NCBI GenBank assembly: GCA_938046115.1
Contig: CALIXX010000006.1
Coordinates: forward strand, 1 to 23,013
Length of the DNA: 23,013 bases
Direction: 5' to 3'
Origin: an uncultured Candidatus Saccharibacteria bacterium
Lineage (GTDB): Bacteria; Patescibacteriota; Saccharimonadia; Saccharimonadales; Saccharimonadaceae
Shown: positions 14,744 through 20,708 of the stretch, in pieces
How the letters are laid out: the number at the start of each line of letters is the position of its first letter
Numbering within the stretch: position 1 is the stretch's first letter
The notes under the pieces: generated by a model
Databases searched by the model: none
The model's input: only the letters and a program-made list of their open reading frames with translations
Told to the model about the DNA's origin: nothing
Program-made: the position numbers and the translations under genes

Positions 14744-14772
14744 ATTGTACCATCACCACTCGCCGTGCCCAA
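14744..14772 (-). promoter_or_regulatory. Leftward promoter giving a leaderless M50 mRNA
   Basis: TTGGGC (14767-14772), 17 nt, TACAAT (14744-14749) with TGG before it, then AAAGAA and ATG. The predicted +1 is 14737, the first base of the start codon. Confidence 0.7.
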
Positions 14773-14776
14773 GGCT

Positions 14777-14805
14777 TTGCCTTGCTATGTAGCGTCATAT
14801 ATACT
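14777..14805 (+). promoter_or_regulatory. Rightward promoter giving a leaderless 14812 mRNA
   Basis: TTGCCT (14777-14782), 17 nt, TATACT (14800-14805), then six nucleotides and ATG at 14812, the predicted +1. Its -35 is 4 bp from the -35 of the divergent M50 promoter. Confidence 0.7.
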
Positions 14806-14811
14806 GGTACT

Positions 14812-15351
14812 ATGTCTATAATCACCTACCATACCGACACCAAGCCGATCGACCATATCGAGATCACCGAGCCTACGCAATGCCGCCATGTACTCGAGGA
14901 TATCGCACAGCGCGCGCTCAGCCTTGCCAGCACACTCCAACCAGCAGACGAGGACACGATAGAATTACCAGCATCAATGCGAAAATACAGTAAATATTAC
15001 AATGATGTAGAGAGTACAACCGTTGTTACCACTGTTGATTCTCATCAAACAACACTTGATGCCACACGCCACACTGGCCACAATAGCATCAGTTGGAACG
15101 TCTTTATCGACCAGCCGCTGCCACAACCAACCACCCTCGCACAGGTGTGTGCACTGGTGCAAGCAGAGCAGCCAGACTACGCAACCGCTAGCTGGCAATC
15201 TCGCAATGCAGATGGCTCAGACCGGCACATCATGGTCTTTGCCTCGCCTAGCAGTGTGCGAATCAACCTCCTGCGGCATACTGGTAGCGATATGCAGCGG
15301 CTCCCCATCGATGACCCACAAGCCATCATTGATGAGGTATTTGGCTCATAA
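14812..15351 (+). CDS. Hypothetical protein, soluble, unknown
   Basis: 179 residues, not recognised. It is hydrophilic with no membrane segment or signal peptide. A middle part DATRHTGHNSISWNVFIDQPLPQPTTLAQVCAL and a C-terminal part WQSRNADGSDRHIMVFASPSSVRINLLRH (landmarks SISWNVFID and RHIMVFASP) suggest an alpha/beta fold with beta strands ending each half. The start at 14812 fits the promoter and follows no Shine-Dalgarno. Codon use and base composition match its neighbours, so I take it as a real gene of narrow distribution. It is divergent from the M50 protease and the two may share regulation. Confidence 0.7.
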   Translation: MSIITYHTDTKPIDHIEITEPTQCRHVLEDIAQRALSLASTLQPADEDTIELPASMRKYSKYYNDVESTTVVTTVDSHQTTLDATRHTGHNSISWNVFIDQPLPQPTTLAQVCALVQAEQPDYATASWQSRNADGSDRHIMVFASPSSVRINLLRHTGSDMQRLPIDDPQAIIDEVFGS

Positions 15352-15405
15352 TATCATAGACACGGAACCCAAAAACACCCCTACGCCCCTACTACATAAA
15401 CCACT

Positions 15406-15424
15406 CAAGAAAATATCTGGAGGC
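15406..15424 (+). repeat. 19-bp repeat, copy 1
   Basis: CAAGAAAATATCTGGAGGC occurs here and identically at 22888-22906. Its 3' end forms a hairpin GAGGCTTGC/GCAAgatGCCTC (about 15420-15446) upstream of the rpmB promoter. A chance 19-bp match in 23 kb is expected about 0.001 times. Confidence 0.7.
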
Positions 15425-15457
15425 TTGCGATACGGCAAGATGCCTCAGCACTCCACC

Positions 15458-15486
15458 TTGACATTGCCTCCTTGGCAGCGTATACT
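15458..15486 (+). promoter_or_regulatory. Promoter of rpmB
   Basis: TTGACA (15458-15463), 17 nt, TATACT (15481-15486), one mismatch from consensus in total. Start near 15493, leader about 36 nt. Confidence 0.85.
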
Positions 15487-15528
15487 AATACAGATTGTAA
15501 TAATATAAGTTATAAGTGGAATAAGAAT

Positions 15529-15753
15529 ATGGCAGCACGATGTGAACTGACTGGCAAGGGCAAGCAATTCGGCAACAATGTGAGCTTCTCGTTGCGACGC
15601 ACCAAGCGAGTCTTCAAACCAAACCTTCAGAAAAAAACCTTCGTTGTAGATGGGCAAAAGGTCACCATGGTTCTCTCGACCAAGGCGATCCGTACCCTCA
15701 AGAAAAAGGGCCTGCTCACCAGCGCCAAGACAAAGGCCAAGGCTGCGGCGTAA
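15529..15753 (+). CDS. rpmB: 50S ribosomal protein L28
   Basis: 74 residues, normal length. MAARCELTGKGKQFGNNVSFS has the L28 start (C-x-x-TGK, NNVSHS-like), then RRTKRVFKPNLQKK and a basic C-terminus. The conserved Cys is present but not a full CxxC zinc set. The start at 15529 is chosen by homology; the open frame runs 19 codons further upstream without family similarity. A weak AAGTGGA lies 11 nt upstream. Monocistronic between its promoter and the terminator at 15778. Confidence 0.95.
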   Translation: MAARCELTGKGKQFGNNVSFSLRRTKRVFKPNLQKKTFVVDGQKVTMVLSTKAIRTLKKKGLLTSAKTKAKAAA

Positions 15754-15777
15754 CCGCCCAGAGCAAACGATAACTGT

Positions 15778-15806
15778 AAATATCCCCTGTGTACGGGGAT
15801 ATTTTG
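15778..15806. terminator. Bidirectional terminator between rpmB and arsR
   Basis: AAATATCCCC-TGTGTAC-GGGGATATTT, about a 10-bp stem, with T-runs on both strands. It serves convergent rpmB and arsR. Confidence 0.85.
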
Positions 15807-15810
15807 GTGG

Positions 15811-16116
15811 TTACTTCGCTTTATCTAACTCAGCAATTGTCGCGAGCACGCCAGCGAACTGCCGAGCAAACTCTGGCCGCAGCACCAACACGCGCTGGGT
15901 ACCAACCGCTTCGCTCGTGACAATGCCTGCTTCGCGCAGGACTTTGCAGTGGTGCGAGACAGTCGAGAGTGAGAGATTATGATCGATCTGGCTGCAGCCC
16001 AGCCGCCCCTCCGCAGCCAAGCGACGGACAATCCGCAGCCGCAGCGGATCGGACAGGGCGGCAAAGATATGCTCTGGTGCGAGTGCGTCTGTTGGGGTGT
16101 TTTGTTGGGATGTCAT
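15811..16116 (-). CDS. ArsR-family transcriptional repressor
   Basis: 101 residues. Winged helix-turn-helix of the ArsR/SmtB type: FAALSDPLRLRIVRRLAAEG (about 18-37), CSQIDHNLSLSTVSHHCKVLREAGIVTSEAVG with the recognition helix LSTVSHHCKVLREAG (about 50-64), and the beta-wing RVLVLRPEF. The metal-binding ELCVCDL motif is not present; a lone Cys precedes the HTH and another is in the recognition helix, so the inducer may not be a metal. It overlaps the exporter gene by ATGA and is translated from the same message. It probably represses its own operon at the paired operators at 17304-17348. Confidence 0.92.
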   Translation of the reverse strand: MTSQQNTPTDALAPEHIFAALSDPLRLRIVRRLAAEGRLGCSQIDHNLSLSTVSHHCKVLREAGIVTSEAVGTQRVLVLRPEFARQFAGVLATIAELDKAK

Positions 16117-17288
16117 TTCCTTTGTATTGTCTCATACCTGCTGGTCATTGCCAAGGCAAGCACTACTACGCCGGCCGCTATGAGCGGAATGGCCTGCGCT
16201 GGCTGGCTACTAATAATCGCACTACCTAGCATACCACCAAAGCCTTGACCAATGTAAATACTGGATGAATTGAGTGAAAGATTCAGCTGAGCCCGCTCTG
16301 GAGCAAGCGCAATGATACGGTATTGCTGAGCAATCGTGGCAATCCAAGCACTAGCTGTCCATAATAGCACACTGCCACCAACGAGACCAAGCGCGCCTAG
16401 CATCCCAGCCGCCACACCAAGCAAAGCAAGCGCCAACGCAAAGGCAAGCATTGCCCAGCGGGCCAGCCAAATGTGGGCAAAACGATCGGTCAGCCAGCCA
16501 CCTAGCACGCCGCCCAGGAGTGAGCCCACACCAAAGATGAGCAAAATCCAGCTAAAGTATTCGTGCAGACCAGCCTGCTGCACCACCGCACTCAGATACG
16601 AAATCACGCTGGTGCCAGCGACAAATATCACTACTGTTACCAATAGTGTCAGTGCAACCTGACGATTAGCCAGGCCTGCTACCAATGTGCGAACGGTTGG
16701 CGCCTGCTGCGCTGGCTGCGCTTCACGCGCCCGAATGCCCAGCACAATGCCACACAACACCAGCACCGCAGCCACCGCCATTGCCCAAAACAGCGCGTGG
16801 TAACCATAGCGCTCTCCCATAACCGAGCCCAGCGGCACAGCGAGTACCGTTGCCATCGTCATACCTGTTGTAACGACGGAGATTGCCTTGCCACGATGCT
16901 TGGCCGGGGCAAGGCTGGTTGCCAAAGCCATCGCCGTTGGCATCATCATAGCTGAGCCCAAGGCTGCCATCACTCGAGCCACCATCATCCATACAAATGA
17001 CGATGCGAGCGCTGCCACTCCATTACCAATTGCAAATATCGCCAGTGCTAGCACCAAGGTCGACCGCCGATTGCGCCGCCCCATCACCATGCCACACAGT
17101 GGTGCCGCCAGTGCATACACCCACGCAAACACCGTCACCAAGAGGCCAGTCTGCCCCAGCGACACTCCCAGCTGCTGTGCCACCTGTGGCAATACCGCTG
17201 CCAGCATGAAGCCATCCGCTCCAATGACAAAGGCTCCCAGCGCTAGCACCGCAATCTTACCCCACGGCGTGGTTGATTGTTGTTCCAT
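16113..17288 (-). CDS. MFS transporter, DHA1-type exporter
   Basis: 391 residues, 12 hydrophobic segments. The loop 2-3 motif A is present as GMVMGRRNRRSTL, with motif-like GSAMMMPTAMALATSLAPAKHRGKAISVVTTGMTMATVLAVPLGSVMG (landmarks AKHRGKA and VLAVPLG) in helices 4-5, typical of AraJ/PbuE-like drug and sugar or purine-nucleoside exporters. The second half has GGWLTDRF. The start at 17288 has AAAGGAAC 7 nt upstream and begins just before helix 1; the open frame runs upstream through the operator and is not coding. Linked to arsR, so an efflux pump induced by its own substrate is likely. Substrate unknown. Confidence 0.93.
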   Translation of the reverse strand: MEQQSTTPWGKIAVLALGAFVIGADGFMLAAVLPQVAQQLGVSLGQTGLLVTVFAWVYALAAPLCGMVMGRRNRRSTLVLALAIFAIGNGVAALASSFVWMMVARVMAALGSAMMMPTAMALATSLAPAKHRGKAISVVTTGMTMATVLAVPLGSVMGERYGYHALFWAMAVAAVLVLCGIVLGIRAREAQPAQQAPTVRTLVAGLANRQVALTLLVTVVIFVAGTSVISYLSAVVQQAGLHEYFSWILLIFGVGSLLGGVLGGWLTDRFAHIWLARWAMLAFALALALLGVAAGMLGALGLVGGSVLLWTASAWIATIAQQYRIIALAPERAQLNLSLNSSSIYIGQGFGGMLGSAIISSQPAQAIPLIAAGVVVLALAMTSRYETIQRK

Positions 17289-17303
17289 AAAACCGTTCCT
17301 TTC

Positions 17304-17348
17304 TTCGATATAAATCGAAATAATAGTAATATTTCGAAGTGTATCGAA
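17304..17348. promoter_or_regulatory. Paired inverted-repeat operators for the ArsR-family protein
   Basis: Two 16-bp dyads with the same half-site: TTCGATATAAATCGAA (17304-17319) and TTCGAAGTGTATCGAA (17333-17348). Their centres are 29 bp apart. The second covers the -10 box (17338-17343), the first lies in the leader. This is the layout of an autoregulated repressor. Confidence 0.8.
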
Positions 17349-17366
17349 TTTAGTGTGTTGTGTCAA
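17338..17366 (-). promoter_or_regulatory. Promoter of the MFS-arsR operon
   Basis: TTGACA (17361-17366), 17 nt, TACACT (17338-17343) on the minus strand; start near 17331, about 43-nt leader. The stretch 17367-17554 shows nothing further. Confidence 0.85.
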
Positions 17367-17554
17367 ATCGACCACATTATGACAATGATTTCACTATGAA
17401 TCTCACAATCCTCATCACTGTCTCGCACTCATTTCTTGAGAAAACTATAGGGACTGATCTTGCCCATCAACCCACCAACACTCGTGCCGACTACAACTAC
17501 TATTCATATTCCATCAGATAAAGCAGCGAGAAAAACGGAGTAAAGATATATCAT

Positions 17555-17584
17555 AAAAAACCAGCCTCTTCTATGAGGCTGGTT
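17555..17584 (-). terminator. Terminator of the thrS operon
   Basis: On the minus strand AACCAGCCTC-ATAGAA-GAGGCTGGTT is followed by TTTTTTA: a 10-bp stem and U-run, 20 nt after the last gene. Confidence 0.95.
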
Positions 17585-17604
17585 GCGCTTGGGGTATATG
17601 AATC

Positions 17605-18240
17605 CTAGCTTCGAGCTAACTCAAACACCGTCAGTACTTCGGGCAGGTTACTCGCTGTTTTAATTTTGAGCTTAGGTTTTTGTTCGACTGGTGCACCGAG
17701 CTCCTTCTCAAAGACCTCCACTGTGTCTTGCGGTACTTCGTAATGCAACGCACTATCGGCATAGTGGACGGGCACCACCACCCGTGGCTCGATCTTGCGA
17801 ATAATAGCGGCGGCACTTGTCGCATCCAGCGTGTAACCATAGCCACCCACTGGAATAATGACAATGTCGATCACCCCCAGTGCCTCGAGCTGAGCGTCAG
17901 TAAGCTCTGGCGCGATATTACCAATCACCGCAATGCGAATATCGCCACACTCAATGCGATATACTGTAGAGAGCTGCTCACTCTCTGGCGTGTCGATGTG
18001 GCGCGTGGCTGCGATGCCGCGGATGGTATAGTCACCCACTTCATACTCACCAGGCTGGTCAATGATAAGGCGTGCCTCAGGGTTAGCCACCGCAAAGCGT
18101 TCTTCGGTCGCAAGCTCTACTGCGTCCTTCGTCTTAGCGTCCTTCAGGCCGAGCAGCGATAGCTTGGGATCAACTGCGAGCGTGGTTTTCTTCGTCGCGA
18201 TGATAACTGTGTTGCCGCCTTTGTATTCGATATCAAGCAT
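17605..18240 (-). CDS. Metallo-beta-lactamase-fold protein, catalytically degenerate
   Basis: 211 residues. It has the strand pattern of the UlaG/Lactamase_B_3 group: MLDIEYKGGNTVIIATKKTTLAVDPK at the start (landmarks EYKGGN and LAVDP), IIDQPGEYEVGDYTIRGI (about 78-95), VIGNIAPELTDAQLEALGVIDIVIIPVGG with IPVGG at 142-146, and a late VVVPVHYAD. The HxHxDH zinc cluster expected after the LAVDP strand is missing, as is the following GD; only the late His remains. It is therefore probably not a canonical hydrolase. The GGAG ribosome site is inside the upstream gene, overlap 8 nt, so translation is coupled. Last gene of the operon. Confidence 0.85.
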   Translation of the reverse strand: MLDIEYKGGNTVIIATKKTTLAVDPKLSLLGLKDAKTKDAVELATEERFAVANPEARLIIDQPGEYEVGDYTIRGIAATRHIDTPESEQLSTVYRIECGDIRIAVIGNIAPELTDAQLEALGVIDIVIIPVGGYGYTLDATSAAAIIRKIEPRVVVPVHYADSALHYEVPQDTVEVFEKELGAPVEQKPKLKIKTASNLPEVLTVFELARS

Positions 18241-18844
18241 GATTCTCTCCTTCGTCTTCTTTTAATATATTATCAACGTCTACCAATACGGTATGCTTGT
18301 TGGTCAGAATGGTGGTAATGAAGCGGTCGCGCACGCTCAGCCGGTAATAGAACTCGTCGTAGCTCAGGATGCTATACGTCAGCTCGCGCCCCTCCTGTCG
18401 CTCGATAACTGCCACCACGCTGCGCACTTTGGCGGCCGAGAGGTTACCCACGAGCAGCAGATCGATCGTACTGGCTGATCCTTTCACCAACGCCCCCGCC
18501 GCAATCGCCACACGTAGGCGCGGCAGCTGCATAATCGCATCTTGCCAAGCCGGCCGGTAGCCCGACTTGTTCTTGGCTGGAGCAATTTTTTGATCGGCAA
18601 AGATGACGCGCAGTGGTGGATAATATTCGTACTGCTGGTTTACTTCGTAGTACAATTTGTTATCCACGCTGTCGCTCGTGATAATCCCCACCTCCAGCAT
18701 ATTGAGCAGCTCGCGGCGCACCGAATTAATTTGCTCATTAATTAGCCGCGTAATCTCGCGCACATAAAATGCCTTTCCTGGGTTATTCAAGAAAAGGTGG
18801 AGCAATTTCACACGAGTTTTTGATCCAAACAGTGCATCTATCAT
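18233..18844 (-). CDS. Winged-helix protein with a degenerate nucleotidyltransferase domain
   Basis: 203 residues. The N-terminal winged HTH (about 1-75) reads MIDALFGSKTRVKLLHLFL, then FYVREITRLINEQINSVRRELLNML and a wing ending KLYYEVN. The C-terminal half (about 100-200) has KGSASTIDLLLVGN, a minimal nucleotidyltransferase GS...DID-type motif with only one acidic residue left, then SYDEFYYRLSVRDRF. This HTH-NTase layout is frequent in CPR genomes. Activity is doubtful given the missing Asp, so a DNA-binding role is more likely. The ATG at 18844 is preferred over the TTG at 18856, with GGTGA as ribosome site. It starts 26 nt after miaA and overlaps the MBL gene. Confidence 0.83.
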   Translation of the reverse strand: MIDALFGSKTRVKLLHLFLNNPGKAFYVREITRLINEQINSVRRELLNMLEVGIITSDSVDNKLYYEVNQQYEYYPPLRVIFADQKIAPAKNKSGYRPAWQDAIMQLPRLRVAIAAGALVKGSASTIDLLLVGNLSAAKVRSVVAVIERQEGRELTYSILSYDEFYYRLSVRDRFITTILTNKHTVLVDVDNILKEDEGENHA

Positions 18845-18870
18845 TACGGTCACCAACTAGATTTATGGTA

Positions 18871-19764
18871 TCACATCTGGTGCGCTTGCGCGAGCACCCG
18901 ATTAAGGTAGGCCTCAGCATCCTCCAGGTCACACCATATAATATCGGGATTACGTCGCAGCCAGGTCATTTGCCGCTTGGCCAGGTGCCAGTCTGCTATG
19001 CAAAATGCCGCTTTGGCTTGCTCGAGCGTATACTCACCCTGTTGTAATTTATGTATAATTGGGTAGATATTCCCCGTCATTGCCTCACTTTCCCAGCCAT
19101 AGTGGGCTGCTAATCCCGTTGCCTCTTGCACAACACCGTGGGCAAAAAGCTGCTCTGTCCGCTCGGCAATGCGCCTGCGCAGCACATCACGCAGCGTTGC
19201 AATACCCACAACATAGGTATTTTTATCAACATGCGCTGACCTCTGTAATTGTTGTCCTTTTCGCACTATTGTATTAATGACATGACGTTTGTTGTATTTA
19301 TTATTGGGCAATTCTATGTTGTGCACTCGACAATGTTCGTGCAAAGTTTCTATAGAATAGCCCTGTAACCGCTGCATAAGCTTTTTGTTCACCGTCGGAA
19401 ATTGAAATTTATACAACACTGCATCGACATAGAGGCCCGTCCCACCGACGAGAAACGGGATGCGCCCACGCTGGCGAATAGCCGCAATTTGCCGATTAGC
19501 ATAACGCTGAAAATCCACAACTGTGTAGCGCTCACCTGGCTCTACTAAGTCCAGCCCCCAGTGTGGCACGAGGGCTTGCTCATCCGGCGATGGCTTGGCG
19601 GTGCCAATATCCATACCCTTGTAGATGGTGCGCGAATCGGCGCAAATAATCTCACCACCGTACTGCCTCGCAAGGCGAATCGCCAAGCTGGTCTTGCCGC
19701 TAGCGGTTGGCCCAACGATGGCAATAAGCGGCATAGTAAGTGGTGTGTTATTTTTTGCGAGCAT
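18871..19764 (-). CDS. miaA: tRNA dimethylallyltransferase
   Basis: 297 residues. Adds dimethylallyl to N6 of A37 in tRNAs reading UNN codons. P-loop GPTASGKTSLAIRLA (about 18-32), then the catalytic CADSRTIYKGMDIGTAKP (usually ADSxQVYxGxDIGTAKP; Asp kept) and FLVGGTGLYVDAVL. An insertion domain of normal size and a C-terminal W-rich part (ADWHLAKRQMTWLRRNPDIIW) complete it. The start at 19764 has AAAGG 8 nt upstream; an ATG ten codons later (19734) is the alternative. It overlaps the upstream gene by 17 nt. Confidence 0.96.
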   Translation of the reverse strand: MLAKNNTPLTMPLIAIVGPTASGKTSLAIRLARQYGGEIICADSRTIYKGMDIGTAKPSPDEQALVPHWGLDLVEPGERYTVVDFQRYANRQIAAIRQRGRIPFLVGGTGLYVDAVLYKFQFPTVNKKLMQRLQGYSIETLHEHCRVHNIELPNNKYNKRHVINTIVRKGQQLQRSAHVDKNTYVVGIATLRDVLRRRIAERTEQLFAHGVVQEATGLAAHYGWESEAMTGNIYPIIHKLQQGEYTLEQAKAAFCIADWHLAKRQMTWLRRNPDIIWCDLEDAEAYLNRVLAQAHQM

Positions 19765-20098
19765 GCGAGCTACCTTTCAGATTATTCTGCGGCGCAGCAA
19801 GTGGCCGCCAGCGACGCTGTGCAAAATCAACTACGCGGTACGAATCATCACACTGGATCCCATCATGCTCGAGCAATTGCCGCTGCACTGCCTGCCCACC
19901 CGGAAAGCCAACCGCAAGGCCTCCCTTGCAATTAACAAGTCTATGCCACGGCAGCTCCTCCGGCCCACCATGAGCAATCTCCCCCACTCGCCGTGCGGTG
20001 TATGGGTGACCAGCAAAAGCTGCCAAGTCGCCATAGGTTGTCACTTTATCATCTGGCAGCTGTGTCATCAGCTCGTAGACGGCATCACGCAGGCTCAT
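19748..20098 (-). CDS. Alkyltransferase-like protein (MGMT fold without the reactive cysteine)
   Basis: 116 residues. It has the DNA-binding domain of O6-alkylguanine alkyltransferase: MTQLPDDKVTTYGDLAAFAGHPYTARRVGEIA (landmarks VTTYGDLA and ARRVGE, with the arginine finger) followed by PWHRLVNCKGGLA, where PCHR of active MGMT is PWHR. A Trp in place of the acceptor Cys defines Atl1-type proteins, which bind alkylated guanine and hand it to nucleotide excision repair. A DxYRVVDF segment and a basic tail follow. I start it at the ATG at 20098, which overlaps the HAD gene by 14 nt. The longer open frame to 20221 lies wholly inside the HAD gene. Confidence 0.88.
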   Translation of the reverse strand: MSLRDAVYELMTQLPDDKVTTYGDLAAFAGHPYTARRVGEIAHGGPEELPWHRLVNCKGGLAVGFPGGQAVQRQLLEHDGIQCDDSYRVVDFAQRRWRPLAAPQNNLKGSSHARKK

Positions 20099-20708
20099 CG
20101 CTGGCAAGTCGCTCAATTGCCACCTCCACGTCGTACCAATTTGTGCAGCGCACCACCCCAGCTGGCAATGTTGCAGCTTGGTTCCAGGCATAATCGCCAA
20201 AGAGCAGCGCATTGCGGCCATGTGCTGCCACCGCTTGGCAGTGCTTGAGCTGGTCGTCTATCAGCACATCGGCGTTGATTTGCGTCATCAACTCTGCCTT
20301 CGTGGCACGGTGCGAATCATTAGTTAACTCATCCCAAATACCCGAGAAATAAACCGCCGTGCTCGCAAAGATACCTGGAAAATGCTCGTCGATCCAAGCT
20401 ATTGTATCACCCTTTACTTGTAGGCAGCGTGACGTTGCAATCATCAGATGATGGTGTTGTGCCAAGCGCTCCAGCACCTCCAGCGCGCCGCCAATGTGCC
20501 CATAGCCCGCGCTTAGGCTCGTGCTCACAATCTCGGCAGTGCGACGCTCCACTTCAGCATTATCCACCTGCCACATCTTGGCCCAATGCTCATCGTAGTC
20601 ATCGACCGTCAGGTTCGTCCCCCAGCGCTGGTTGCTAAAGGCGACGATGCCAGCGGCATTTTCCGCCAGCACGTCGTCGACATCCACAGCAATGCGCAGG
20701 CGGCGCAT
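20085..20708 (-). CDS. HAD-family 5'(3')-deoxyribonucleotidase-like phosphatase
   Basis: 207 residues. HAD motif I is RIAVDVDDVLAENA (about 5-18; nucleophile Asp and second Asp), motif II is the Ser/Thr in LMIATSRC (about 93-100), a Lys is in HRATKAEL, and motif IV is ADVLIDDQLKHC (about 150-161). The helical cap after motif I (WAKMWQVDNAEVERR) fits the NT5C type. Such enzymes dephosphorylate nucleoside monophosphates. Specificity cannot be read. Its ATG overlaps the thrS stop as TAATG, with GAGGAG upstream. Confidence 0.85.
   Translation of the reverse strand: MRRLRIAVDVDDVLAENAAGIVAFSNQRWGTNLTVDDYDEHWAKMWQVDNAEVERRTAEIVSTSLSAGYGHIGGALEVLERLAQHHHLMIATSRCLQVKGDTIAWIDEHFPGIFASTAVYFSGIWDELTNDSHRATKAELMTQINADVLIDDQLKHCQAVAAHGRNALLFGDYAWNQAATLPAGVVRCTNWYDVEVAIERLASDEPA

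Noticed and set aside
20099..20221. Longer start for the alkyltransferase-like gene
   Set aside because: The extra 41 codons lie entirely within the HAD gene and have no family similarity.
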